Shown here in pieces: positions 34,292 to 46,371 of a stretch of DNA of 64,000 nt. The notes under the pieces are model-generated. The model searched no databases. It was not told the origin of the DNA and saw only the letters and a program-made list of their open reading frames with translations. The stretch's first letter is position 1, and the number at the start of each line of letters is the position of its first letter. The stretch spans positions 1,302,001-1,366,000 of the forward strand of contig LUGG01000013.1 in the NCBI GenBank assembly GCA_001683735.1. Reading direction: 5' to 3'. Origin of the DNA: Grifola frondosa. Its lineage: Eukaryota; Basidiomycota; Agaricomycetes; Polyporales; Grifolaceae. The translations under genes and the position numbers were made by a program.

Positions 34292-37200
34292 ATGCCACGC
34301 TCATCCAATGCTCGCGCCACCTCTGACTTTCGACGGAGATCCCAGTTAGTTTTACACAAGCCGACAACATACCTCTGTACAAAATGCCACCGCGGATTCA
34401 AAAACAAAGCTGGACGCACGCAACACTTTAGGATCCACCATCAAACCTTGAGCCCGCCTGGACCTTCGTTTTCCCCACAGCGTTCATCTGCACCGTACGC
34501 TGGGTCCGAATCTGAGGATGGCGACATGGATGTATGGTCAAACGCTGGTTTGCAGGCGGGTTTGCGGGGCTCTGGTGGTAGTTCACCTGAGGTGGAACAT
34601 TCTTACGAGGATCCTTTCAGTGACGCGACCACGCCTCGCATGAAGCGTCGCGATGAACCTTCCCGAAGGTATATCATCGGATGATGACTTCGGCACTCGT
34701 GACAATTTTGACGATTTTGAGAACGATTTTGGCGTGAGTCTTGACGGTATGTTCCAAAGCATTTTTATGGCGGATTTTATGCATATCTTACATATAGATG
34801 GTGGTTTCGAGGAAGACGATAGTAACTCAAGCTCCAAAGAAGACGACAGCGACGTGGATGGATTTGACGATGAAGCGGATGAAGACATTCCCCCTCATAT
34901 CCCGGAAGAGCATCCTCCGAGTGAAACGGACCCAATAGGATTGGAGAAGGAGTTCCACAGCATGATGAATGGTGAGCAGTGTGCACTCATCGCGTACTTT
35001 GCTCACACCAGCGAATAACAGGACAACCGTGTAACGCAGAGGGCGATTTTCTGCCACCGAACACGCCTCCAACTCCCCCAGAGCCGCGTCCACCAACGGA
35101 CTGGTCACCGTATAAAGACCGCATCGATTTTGAGACGGCTGAAACAATGTACAAGCGTGCGCAGATTCCTGCCGGAATCATCGACGACCTACTTAACCTG
35201 TGGACGGCTTCGATGCTCAAGTATAACGACCGCGGACCATTTCCAAACCATGCCGACCTATATCGGACGATTGACTCGACCGCTCTTGGGGATGTCAAAT
35301 GGGAGTCATTCGAGATGTCGTACTCAGGCACTCTGCCTGAGAGCAACATACCACGGTGGATGACTGCTAAGTATGATGTGTGGTTCCGCGATCCACGCAC
35401 TATCGTCCGCAACATGCTCGCGAACCCTGACTTCGACGGAGAGATGGACTTCGCTCCTTATATGGAGTTTGTTGACGGTGAGCGGCGTTTAAAAGACTTT
35501 ATGTCGGGTGATTGGGCTTGGCAACAGGCGGTCAGTGTTCTTCTGCTTACAATTGCTAGTATTTTGCTCATTTCTCTCTAGGATAAAATCACGGCAGATC
35601 CCACGATAGACTCGAACGGCGCGGCGTTCGTGCCAATTATCCTAGGTAGCGACAAAACAACGGTCTCGGTAGCAACAGGTCAGAACGAGTATTACCCATT
35701 GTATATATCAATCGGAAATGTACACAATAATGTGCGACGCGCGCATCGTAATGCCGTTGCTCTTCTTGGTTTTCTTGCAATACCTAAAAGTGAGTTACTC
35801 ATAAAGATCTTCTTCAGCTTATATCTGAACTTCCATGGATTCATAGCTGATCGAAAATACGCGGACGACGTCAAGTTTCGGAAATTCCGACGCCAACTTT
35901 TTCATTCCTCTCTCTCCCGCATCCTTCAATCACTGAAGGCTGGGATGACAACTCCGGAAGTTGTTCGTTGTTCTGATGGACATTTCCGACGAGTTATATA
36001 TGGGTTAGGCCATATCTCGCAGATTATCCTGAACAAGCACTTGTTGCTTGTGTCGTTCAAGGCTGGTGTCCTAAGTAAGTATTACATTTTCTTCAGTCAA
36101 TCATACTTATTACAATTTCATTCAGGTGTACCGCGGACTCAGCTGATCTTGACGGTGGCGGTGGCGGACGTCGCACTCGGGACCATACAGAAGAGCTCGT
36201 TGCAGCCTTCGAACTCGGAGTGCTTTGGGATGAATACGGGTTAGTGGGTGATATTGTGGTGCGTTGAACTCTCTCTTTCTTTATCCTCTTTTTGGGGTCA
36301 CTTGATGTACCCGCACTCTGCACCATATGTTGGGGATCCGTACGCATAGTGGTTGGGTTTGTTACCTTACCTCTGCATGTCTGATTGATACCCCTCTGAA
36401 ATACTCTGAATTCTTCTCTGCGGAGCTGACTGATTTAATCTATACAGCCGTTCACAAATGACTTCCCACGAGCTGACATCCATGAACTCGTTGCGCCGGA
36501 CATTCTCCATCAACTCATCAAAGGAACTTTCAAAGACCATCTTGTAGACTGGGTTGAGCAATATATCGTCCAGACCCATTCGAATGCACGCGCACAAGCG
36601 ATCTTAGCAGATATAGATAGACGGTATGTTTTACAAATGATTGTTTTCATGTTCGTCATGATAACAAAATATGTTCACAGTATTGCCGTGGTACCGCCAT
36701 TTACGGGCCTCCGACGTTTCCACGAGGGGCGCGGTTTTAAACAGTGGACCGGGGATGACTCGAAAGCATTGATGAAGGTGAGTATCTTGTTTCATTATAA
36801 TCGTCAATGACTTAATCATGTACAGGTTTACCTGGCTGCGATTGTCGGATACGTACCACGAGAGATGGTAAGAGCCATTCGAGCTTTTTTGGAATTTTGT
36901 TACCTTGTGCGCCGAAACGTACACACGCTCTCGACGATGGATGCTATGGAAGACGCTCTCGACCGGTTCTACAAAAACAGAACTATCTTTCAGACTACCG
37001 GAATTCGCGATGGATTTTCTCTCCCCCGTCAGCATTCCCTCCGCCATTATCTAGACATGATTTGGGCGTTTGCAGCGCCGAATGGGCTGTGCACGTCAAT
37101 CACGGAGTCCAAGCATATTGATGCTGTTAAGGATCCATGGAGGCGATCCAATCGGTATGAAGAGGTCGGACAGATGCTGTTAACCAACCAGCGACTCGAC

Positions 37201-38190
37201 AAATTGGCCGCTTCTCGGACGGACTTTGCTGATAGGGGCATGTTGAATGGAACTTGCCTGTTCGCAACCTATCTTGCTCTTCGTGAGTACTGAATTGATT
37301 CGTATTCGATACACTTATTGATGCGCTCCTAGACCCTGATGAAGACCTGGATCCTGAACTCAATCATATCAGAGTTGGGGATTCGGGAGCGGTAGTTACG
37401 AAACGCAAGAATCGCCGTCAACACGATGATGGCGCAATACCTGGTCCAACCGTGCTCTCATATGTTGTCATGGCTGCAACAGCTCGTAAGTACCTACTTT
37501 CTTTCAGAGCAACTTCTAACATGTGCATTAGAAACGAAACATTGCCATACTGCAGATACCCTCGGTGATGAGATTCACCAACCCAGGCTCTTGGAGCTCA
37601 TCCGCCGGTTCCTTTACGACCAACTCAATCCGGACAGCGCACTCCCTGGGCTGGATGTGCCGATTCACGAGTGTCCACTGTTTCAAGAGCAGATCTCCGT
37701 ATTCTATTCAGCGGCGGCAACCTACTACGCTCCCAGTGATCCGTCTGGTGTTGGCGGAATGCACCGTGAACATTTACGGGCTACACCATGGTGGTGGCGC
37801 ACTGCGCCTCGGTTCGACTGTGCATTCATTAATCACGACTCCAGCCGCGCCGGGATCTTTGGCTTGGATGTGGTTCGCATCCACCTATTCTTTTCATTCA
37901 AATTCCGTGGTATCAAGTACCCTTGCGCTCTAGTTCGCTGGTATGAGCGTATGTCTGATGAGCCTGATGAGGACACAGGCATGTATATTGTTCAGCCAGA
38001 GTCAAAACACGGTGCGCCTGTTCTCTCTGTTGTCCATCTCGATTCAATTGTGCGTGCGGCACACTTGATCGGGGTATATGGGAATGAGCCCATTCCGGAC
38101 AATCTAACGGAACACAATGCTCTTGATGCATTTCGCTTCTTCTATGTGAACCGATTTGCTGATCACCATGCTTTCGAGACGATCTTCTGA
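34292..38190 (+). CDS. Plavaka-type (CACTA/EnSpm-related) DNA transposase
   Basis: The ATG at 34292 starts [12 protein letters not shown]2H2 finger follows ([20 protein letters not shown]), then an acidic linker. About fifteen exons with introns of 48-70 nt carry the family signatures: [82 protein letters not shown]-like [98 protein letters not shown] and [21 protein letters not shown] and DLLHQLIKG parts hold the catalytic acids of this group. The only visible defect is a frame change at about 34653-34684 between the finger exon and the acidic exon. Closest to intact of the transposase genes here. Confidence 0.8.
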
Positions 38191-38199
38191 TATCCCATT

Positions 38200-38950
38200 T
38201 CGCGGACTCTCTCCCCGTCAAACTCGCCCATGCGGCCGACCTTCTATGCATCCCTCTCCCATGCACGATGCTGACGTCTTCACTACGAAGGGCTATGGGT
38301 GTTTCAGGAGGGCATGCAGGTAGCTCGATGAAGCGGACGAGTGGATTTGAGGGCGGTTCCGTTCGGGGAAGGAATCAAGCATTCGAGCGCGCCGTTCGGA
38401 AGGTGCAGGTGCGGCATCATTATCGATGCCGGAATGAAGTATTTGGGTACATTATTTGGTTCGGGCGCGCGGTCGTGGTGGTTGGTGCTGTGCGCGGATG
38501 CAGCAACTCAGGGCGAGAGGTTGGACTTACGACAGCCTGAAGGATTCGGGGATTGGATGGGCGTGATGTCATTCTCGACGCCAGGAAGTTGCGAGGTGGA
38601 GCTTCACGATCCATCACACTGGTAGTACGTCAGCTTCACTTGCAGATACAGCCATTGGCTTCATTGATAGTAGTGACGACGCGTCTTCTGGATGCCAAGT
38701 GCTCAGCACCATCTCGGAACGCACCAAAAATCAATCTAGGCCGACAACCTTTGCTCTATCTGGCGGCGCACGGGGAAGCAGACCCACCACGCAATATATT
38801 GCTGGGGATAGAAGGTCGGGTCATCTAGGCGGCGCTGTCTCACCCTAACCTCATATTAGGGCTGCTACTGAACCGACTCGCAGCACGCACACGCCGGGGT
38901 GCATCCTGAATGTCCTATGGGGCCATTACTAGCTTCGTCAGGCAGCCAGC
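38200..38950. other. unassigned sequence between Plavaka and regulator relic
   Basis: GC-rich, with open but unrecognised plus-strand frames (for example 38268-38540). A Plavaka terminus should lie here but I could not pair it with the left side. Confidence 0.3.
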
Positions 38951-38958
38951 CAGCGCAT

Positions 38959-40230
38959 CATGATGGATCTCCGCAGGCTCTTCCGCTCGGTGCCCTACTG
39001 GTTCAGCTTCATCAATGTCCCGCATTTATTTGGCGCGCTGCTGGACCGGAGCACTCGAAACACGCTTCAGCCGAGCTTGATTCTGAGCGCGCTAGCAGTG
39101 GCGACGTTTATTCAGAGTTCGGAATCAGAGCTGGGCCTCCGCGGGAGGGTGCGTGCGCTGGCGCTGCAGGAGCAGGCACAGAGTGCTCTGGAGGCGAGCT
39201 TGAATGCTGGGTGAATCGATTGCGGTCTTGTGCAAGCAAGCCTGGTAATGTATTTTCAGCTGCATATCATACATGACACTCATATTTCTTGTATTTCATT
39301 TGCAGCTTATCGGGTTCTTCGAAATTAGCCCTCATCTACTCCAAAGCGGAGAGCGGACCCGGTCGGCATTGGGGATACTCGACGCGTTAGTGCACAGCCT
39401 CAGGCTCACCACTTTGGACGCCGACGATACCCGTATGTCCATATTTCCACCTCGCCTCGTGCCCACTGTGGCTGCTTCGTCCCCCGCGCTGGGGGATGCC
39501 GGAGAACCAGTGGAGCTTGTACGGACCGAACTCGCCGCATGGATGCGCCGCTCATCATACACTCTGGCGCACACATGTCCGGAGGCGGTGGAATATGCAC
39601 CGCTGATGTGTGGGATGCCTGCGTGGACCGATGTGTCGGAGGGCGAAATCCGCAAAGAGGAGTGTCGTCGGCTGGCATGGAGCAGCCTCATGGTCGCTGC
39701 GAGCCACGGCTCATATAACACCTCGGACAGCGCGTTCTCGCCGCAGATGGATCTGTTTATCATGGACTCCGCAAATACAAGTACATAACTTGCGCGCTTA
39801 CTGCAGCACGTTGACTCTTCTTTTCTTACACAGTATGCGCTTCTTTTCCCGGGATAACACCTTGAATGGAAGCACGGGCTCCCAACCCCGCCGTCCAAGA
39901 ACTCCATCTGGGCTCTGTGCATGCGCATACTGCTCTTGTGGCACAGCTGCATGCGTATGCATTTGGATCTTAGCCTCAGCGACGCAGAGAAGTCGCAGTT
40001 TGCCTTCACCGCTTGGCTCGAGATGGACACTATCGAGGACGCCATGGACAGACACACCTGTGGGGACGAGCTAAATTTCATGCAGAGACGTGAGGTATTG
40101 TTTGAGTACGTTCGATTGCAGATCTATTGCCTGGCCGCTGTCTCACGTTCCGACTAGCTCACGGATGCACATATCTTTTGAGTTCCAACGATTCATCCCA
40201 CAGGCGTACGCGTGAGTCCTCTTATCAAGT
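38959..40230 (+). pseudogene. fungal Zn2Cys6-type transcription factor, middle homology region only
   Basis: Plus-strand exons read DLRRLFRSVPYWFSFINVPH, LILSALAVATFIQSSE, LRGRVRALALQEQAQSALEA. At 39212 a TGA replaces the Trp expected before IDCGLVQASL. The next exon continues GFFEISPHLLQSGERTRSAL, PEAVEYAPLMCGMPAWTD, GEIRKEECRRLAWSSLMVAA and DLFIMDSANTS. After an intron, YALLFPG is followed by TAA. HSCMRMHLDLSLSDAEKSQF and WLEMDTIEDAMDRHTCG follow in another frame. These match the regulatory domain of mushroom Zn-cluster regulators. The DNA-binding cluster is missing. Nonsense codons and frame change mean no product. Confidence 0.65.
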
Positions 40231-40659
40231 CTGCACACCTTGTGTTGGGTATTGACCTTAGCGGCAGTGGTGCCAAGTTGCTTTTCTATGATAAGAAAGC
40301 AGAGGATTGGTGTATGTGCAACTCCGTACATTCTATATCCACTCTCACACTCTTTCTCTCATCAGCGAAGCACCAGGCCATGGTTGCAAGCCGCTTCAAT
40401 GCTGTTGTCAACGGATAACGAGGTTCGAAGAGTCCGAACCACTCCCTTCCACGCGCGCGTTGACAGGTACGGAAGAAAGGACGCGTACTGGGTTGATCAC
40501 GGATGAGACGGTTGAACTAGTGGCCAGTTCGGGTACTAATACTGTCTCGTCAACTTTGTCGTTCAGAGGCACGATGTCAGCATCCATGCTCTGCGACTCC
40601 CATGGCGGATCAAGCGGATTGTACCCCCCTCCATCTCCATAGCGGCTTGACTAGACCAG

Positions 40660-41784
40660 GAGGGAGAATGCCACGCTTCAAGATGCCACGACACGCCTGA
40701 ACGCGGACATCCACAATTCCAAGGATGAAATCAAGAAATCTGTTCAGGCAGAGCGGACAAGAGAAGGCCCATGCTGGCATAGAAGGGGTGAGCTCTTGAT
40801 GACCTTGCGAAGCTTGATTCGAACCTGACGATGTTTCTTCAGGAGCTGGAGAATGTGAAAGGCACTATCGATGAGCTTGAAGCTGAGTTGAAGGCCGAGC
40901 GAGGACATCTCAGACGTTGACAACCGAGAAATCCTGTGCCCAACGAGACAAGGAAGGAGTCGTGCTCCAATTACAAGCTGTTAGTGGTTCGATTATATTC
41001 ACACAATGCATTCCGCTAAACATCGGGATATCATAGGACATGGCTGATGTCCGCGAGCAACTGCAGCGCATCAAGCAGGAGAACAGCGGCTTAGAGAAGG
41101 AGCTGCATTGTGAGCAATGGTGTTTATTACCTCCCATAGAGCCACATCTCACGCTGTCATTAGCTAACACAAACGCGAAGCGGAAAGTTGGGCTTCTCGA
41201 GGTGAAGGTCGCAGAAAACACAGATACCATCGAGCAGCTCCGCCAAGAGCACTCGCTACTCGCTGCAGACCACAAGGACCTGCTGCAGTGCTACTCAAAA
41301 GTATCAGAGGTAAATAAACACGTAGTAAGCACTCCCTATCAGCTAATCAGACCCATAGACGGTCAACCGTCTGCGGAGCGAGCAAGCGGCCTCACAGACG
41401 TCTCATGACAGCCGCCAGCACCAGCTCAACTTGCGGCTGCTCGAGATCGAAGACCTGCGCCGCGCACTCGCAGACCAAGCAGATGACCTCGCTCGCGCGG
41501 AGTCGGAGAGGAACCGCATCGTCGCGGAGAAAGGTGACGTCGCACGGACAGTCGCTGCACTCGAAACTGATCTGTGCCGCGTCAGGAAGTTTGCGGAGGC
41601 CTTCGGTCGTGACCTCAATAGCGCCAGATCGTACTCGTCGTCATACACATATGGCACTGACGAGAGTTCGGACAAGGAGGACTCCGGCAGTTACTCATCT
41701 GGAGCTAGATCAGTCATGCAGGACCTGAGTACAGTGAAGACCTTGGACAGCTACACCTATTCGCAAAGCATGAGTAGCAGGTAG
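40660..41784 (+). pseudogene. coiled-coil protein fragment
   Basis: Heptad-rich pieces: ELENVKGTIDELEAELKAER, MADVREQLQRIKQENSGLEK, KVGLLEVKVAENTDTIEQLR, HSLLAADHKDLLQCYSKVSE, LRLLEIEDLRRALADQADDL and AEKGDVARTVAALETDL. The tail is Ser/Tyr/Asp-rich. Exons are separated by short introns but several joins need frame changes. It resembles the C-terminal coiled coil of a Ser/Pro-rich mushroom protein whose N-terminal part may be the fragment at 44217-44940; both then derive from one gene type in shuffled order. Confidence 0.5.
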
Positions 41785-42169
41785 ATGACACCCACCCCGT
41801 CATCTTCTTCCTATACCCATTCTACAGAGGAGACTCACAGCCAAATTACGGGCACCATCCCTCCGAAAGCTCTTCCAACTGCTTACTTGCGAAATCACCC
41901 AATGCACGCTCCTTGTTCATCAACACACGTGCTAGGGACATTGGGCGTGGTCTGCAAGCGTGGCGCGGATTCTCCCAGTAAGCAACAAGATCTCCTAAAT
42001 TGATGCTGTTGTTGCTGACAGTTATATTGGCACATACAGAAGTGTCCGACCAGCGATTGGCAGGCTTCTCATTAACGTCGACCTATCAAATGCAGCTGTG
42101 CGAGTTTTTTTTACCTCTCCATCTTGACAAATTATCACGGTAACATGCTGTTTCGTAGCTATAAACCAG

Positions 42170-43070
42170 GACCATTGCCCGAGCTTGGCGAGCTTCGTAC
42201 ACCTCGTACTGCACAAACACGTCAAGTCGATGGAGTGCTCCGGGATCGTGTTCGACACCGCGCCGACAGGGCACACGCTCCACTTCCTGTCCTCCCCCAC
42301 GGTGCTCAGCGAGAAGGCCCTCGGCAAGCTGAGCATCCTGAGCAGGCGGATTGGGCCCATGATCAACCAGGTCGGAGCGGGTGCGGACACAGTTGTGGAG
42401 GAAAACACCCACGGCGCATCTGATCTCCCCATAATCGAATTTGCTGATCTCGACCGTCACCATATTGATCACCCGCTCCCTCCACCTGCCCGCGCACGGA
42501 AGCCTCATAAAATCCACAAAAGGCCCGCGCCGTCGCGTGCTCTCTCCGAGCCTCCATCTGCGCCTCCTGTTCCGTCTTCTGAGCACGAGGAAGAGTGTCT
42601 CCTATTGATGAGCCTATCGCCTCTACGTTGCAAGAGTCGCTGGGATCTGTTTTTCCAAATTGGGTCAGGGGGCAATCTGCTCGTCAGGCATACCAGCAAC
42701 ACCTCGAGACGTACCCTTCCTACATTCGATGGTGGGTGAATTCTGGGGACACGACGACCGTCTGTTGCACAAGGATTTGTGTCGCTTGAGCGGATGGTGG
42801 AGGGGCCACTGGCAAACCCGTGGACACGGAAGGGGTACTTTCGGAATGTGTGGGCGGGGATATCCTAGGGTACGTCCTCCCCTTCCTCCCCTTCTCCTTA
42901 CTCTCTCTCTGACGCATGTATTTACAGGCTCTAACTGCGAACACTGTCGGGTACGGCACAACATGCAGCAAAAGTACCTGAATGAGGCGCACGAGCTCTA
43001 CAACGAGTTCTTGCACATCGTGCAGCTGTTGCTGCTCACGGAAGAGGTCCACCGTCCGCTGAAGCTGTAG
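42170..43070 (+). pseudogene. Get3/ASNA1-type ATPase fragments
   Basis: [19 protein letters not shown] then [19 protein letters not shown] is the switch-II region of Get3, the tail-anchored-protein targeting ATPase. After about 500 bp of unrelated sequence the C-terminal end appears: [30 protein letters not shown] and [12 protein letters not shown], followed by an early stop. The CxxC is the zinc-binding dimer motif. The P-loop, the helical client-binding region and the true C-terminus are missing. The inserted part ([20 protein letters not shown]) is from something else. Confidence 0.65.
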
Positions 43071-43269
43071 GGTGCCATTGTGCATTGGTCAACATGTGGA
43101 CCTGTGGCTGTGGGCAGCCATGGGCACCTTCACCACGAGCGTCGGCCGGGATCTGAGGTGGCGGCGAAGCTTGCAGCGCTGCCGGGGAGGGTTGTCAATG
43201 TGCAGAGGTGGATAAAGGGTGTGGGCGGGGGCAACGTCGATGATGAAGAAGCGGACCACCAGGCCCGTG

Positions 43270-43840
43270 CTGGGAGATTGTGATCAACATTCTTGTGGCC
43301 GGCTACTATACCGACAACCTTGAATCCGATGACGCGCTCCTCACAAACTGCGCGCTCATATGCATGGACTGGTCGTTTGTCACGCAGAAGCTGCTCTTCC
43401 GCCACATCACCCTCCACATGCAAATGGCGTATATCGCCTTTCAGAAGGCCGTCGATCGCTCAACCCCACGAGGCTGCATGCTAGGAGACGCTGTAGTTCG
43501 CATTCGCCTTGTGTTGGGGCATAACTAGCCGTACCATCTCTGTCAACGCTCCTTCGCCCGCGTGGGTACTTTGTGCCCCAATTTCTACGAGATGCATCTC
43601 GTACTGTACGGTGAGGGAGCTCCCAGCCAAGACATCGTTGGATTTTCGGATGCCTCGCAGATGAAACGGCCTGCACCTTCATTTGACGAGCACACACTCG
43701 CCCTGCTGCGCTCCGGTCCCTGTATATTCATGCTTCAATTGGGCAACTGGTCCGATAATAATCCTTCCCTTCTCCAGCTGCTCGACGTCTGGGCCGAGCT
43801 GACTTCGCTGGACATTAGCGGCACTCTGCCATAGTTGCCC
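43270..43840 (+). pseudogene. F-box-like/LRR protein fragment
   Basis: The frame starts INILVAGYYTDNLESDDALL and runs CALICMDWSFVTQKLLFRHI, the F-box-like pattern (LxxCALVCRxWxxxxQxxLFRHI) of large mushroom families. FQKAVDRSTPRGCMLGDAV leads to a TAG at about 43527, after which the same frame continues RSFARVGTLCPNFYEMHLVL, PAPSFDEHTLALLRSG and LGNWSDNNPSLLQLLDVWAE. It ends SLDISGTLP and a stop. The usual C-terminal part is missing. Confidence 0.6.
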
Positions 43841-44216
43841 AGCACCTCCCTCCTGCCCTCGCCGTGCGCGCTGACTCCGTTCCACACAACTTCCGGTCAA
43901 TGCCCTCGGTTGAGTTTGTGTAGTGGCCGCTGCATAAATCCGTGACTATCCTCTGCGTGCTTGAAGCTTGACCTCCCGCGATCCCTCCCCGGACACACTG
44001 GAATTCCTCGCATCCGAGTACGGCTCCCTCATACATGCCTGGAGAGGACGAAGAGAACAATTGAGAGCACCACCCCCGCTAGCAGTGGCTGAGTCAGGTA
44101 CCAGACAGCCTACGCACTCGGTTGCCATCACCAACTCATTCAAGGATATCGAGATGGTCGTCGCGTTCGTGGGCACATGCTGAGCACACCGTGATTTCGC
44201 GTCGCTCGCATTCTTC

Positions 44217-44940
44217 GTGTTCAAGCACACACAACAACAGTCTACTGTAACCATGCAAGGTTCCCCCGGTCAGATGTTACCAGGCCAGATGCCAATGCCC
44301 GGTATGATGACGCCTGGCCAGATGGGTCCCGGCGTAGTGAGTACAAGGTTGCACGAATCAAGGCCAGGATCGCCTGTGGTCATAGAAGGGACACAGTCGC
44401 AAATGTCAAGGTCTCCATCACGCATACGGGTCTCGTCACCACGCTCGCACACACCTCAAGTAATCATTTCTGTGTCGTCCTCCTGCGGCCGTAGGGGATC
44501 TCGGTCGCCGCCTCTTATTGTTCAGTCTCGTTCATCGCATGGTCAGTGAGATTAACTAACATCAGATCATTGCAGACTAACCGTAATTGCAAGTGTTGCA
44601 CGCTCTGCTGCTCCTTCCCATGCGCCGACACACGCAGAACCTCTCATGCGTGATGAGGCGATACCGATGTCTAGGACGCCGCCACTTGTCGTTCTCCCCG
44701 AGCCATTCGACCGCCGGTGTCGCCTCCTCGCACTGTCACCCTTCTGCCTTCTGCACATTCTGGTCCGGGAGTTGCTCTAGGAAAATGTCGAACAAGAGCA
44801 TGAAGAACACTTCGGAGATCGAGAGTGCCGTACGCGAGGCCTCGCAAGAAGAAGAACAACGGCGACGTGAATTTCAGAGCAAACGAGGACCAGCACGATC
44901 CGCTATTTGTGCAACGCCACCGTCGGTGCGACCAGGATGA
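44217..44940 (+). pseudogene. Ser/Pro-rich plus coiled-coil gene fragment
   Basis: The first exon is rich in Met-Pro-Gly and Ser-Arg (GQMLPGQMPMPGMMTPGQMG, SRSPSRIRVSSPRSHTPQ). Later frames show MSRTPPLVVLPEPFDRR and EREEMF-like ENVEQEHEEHFGD with a stop between them. It resembles the disordered N-terminal part of the coiled-coil protein seen at 40660-41784. Not a complete gene. Confidence 0.4.
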
Positions 44941-44950
44941 AATTTAGAGA

Positions 44951-45072
44951 CTCCGTGCAGAGATGCACGGATCAATTCAGATAATTAAGTATTAATAAAG
45001 ACCTACCAGATTCCGTGCAGAGATGCACGGATTGATTCAGATAATTAAGTACTGACAAAGACCTATCAGAGG
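44951..45072 (+). repeat. 59-bp tandem duplication with hairpin
   Basis: CCGTGCAGAGATGCACGG occurs at 44954 and 45013 in two near-identical 59-bp units. The string is itself an inverted repeat (CCGTGCA...TGCACGG). Confidence 0.8.
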
Positions 45073-45330
45073 CCCAAGATTGGCAAACTGGTCTGACTCC
45101 GTCTTAAGATCCTTTTTTGACTTGTTGGTCTGTGTGGCTCTTGGTAATCTGAGAATTATCGGAGCAGTCTTGAAACTGACAAGGTGATCGCGTCTGGTTC
45201 GTCTTTATTGTCTTATCCTCGTCTTGTGCATCTGAAAAATTTTCCGGTCACACTGACACCAGCCGTCTGATTTGTCTGGGGACTCTTTCTCTTCTTAGAA
45301 TTCCTCACCAAGAACAAACAAGACAATTCA

Positions 45331-45390
45331 GATAATTTAAGATAATTTAAGATGTTTTAAGATGTTTTAAGATAGTTTAAGATAGTTTAA
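45331..45390 (+). repeat. six-unit 10-bp tandem repeat
   Basis: Units gataatttaa (twice), gatgttttaa (twice) and gatagtttaa (twice) follow without gaps, a pairwise pattern suggesting repeated duplication of doublets. Confidence 0.8.
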
Positions 45391-45399
45391 GAGCCAAAA

Positions 45400-46371
45400 A
45401 AGACAACTCAAGACATATCGGATTTTGCTGATGCAGTGATCACGTATTCTCTCTGTAGTTGGTAAAATCTGGCGCCGTTGTATTTTTGGTGTTGTACAAC
45501 ATGGCCCTTTCCCGGCTGATTCCTGCGGACAATTTTTGACTCCAGCAAATTCGTTCGCCGATGACATCTTTGGTGTAAAAGCCGGCGGGAGAAGTATCCG
45601 GCAAATCATTTCGCCGACGACATACTTGCCGCGAGTGTCAGGAGAATATAGCTGATAAGCAACTTTGCCGACAAGATCATTCTGCAGGTAGATCTGAATG
45701 GAAGACAGTATGATGTCCCCCCTCACATTCCATCACGGCATATGCACAGATTTGGCTACAAAATACCTGAGCCTATGTTGATATATACTCTATACTAAGG
45801 AACAGGCATCATCACATATACTCTCTGCTGAATTATACTCCCCGTGACAATGCAAGCTCATGCAGTTGTTTCATTGCCGTGTTTTATTCGAACCATTTTC
45901 TGGAAGGACATGGGCGTATTTTGTTTGGAACATTTTGCTGGGCTTGTAGCGTGGTCGGATTTCTGCTTATTTTAATGACATCCTTGGAAGAGGTGAAACT
46001 AGGAGCTCTGTGCCATATTGATGGTTTCGCTCATGGTTAACAGCAACGCTTCCGTCTCGATTATTCCTATTGAAATTAAAGTTTTGAAATTCTTCCGCGA
46101 AGTGGTGTGCATGATATGCGGAACGGATTTATCCGGTGACATGTGGCAATCATCTTCATTTCAATGACCACATTCTTGACTGCATTTCAAAACTTGTTAC
46201 TTGTCTAGCTGCCTGACCCGAAATATAGTTGTAACAACTTAATGAAATTATTGGGATGAAGCTGTCCAATTATATCCATTTCTTTTGTTGCGGACTTCAA
46301 ACTTTATCACTTTTCTATTGTAACACACACTGGCTGCAACTCATCTTGTTGTAGAAACCTCACCTGTTGGC
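45400..46371. other. no gene seen
   Basis: AT-rich sequence with one element-like end (gattttgctgatg at 45420). A 119-codon minus-strand frame (45367-45726) runs across repeats and is not credible. Confidence 0.35.

Noticed and set aside
45367..45726. A 119-codon minus-strand gene
   Set aside because: It covers the 10-bp tandem repeats and lacks partner exons or motifs.
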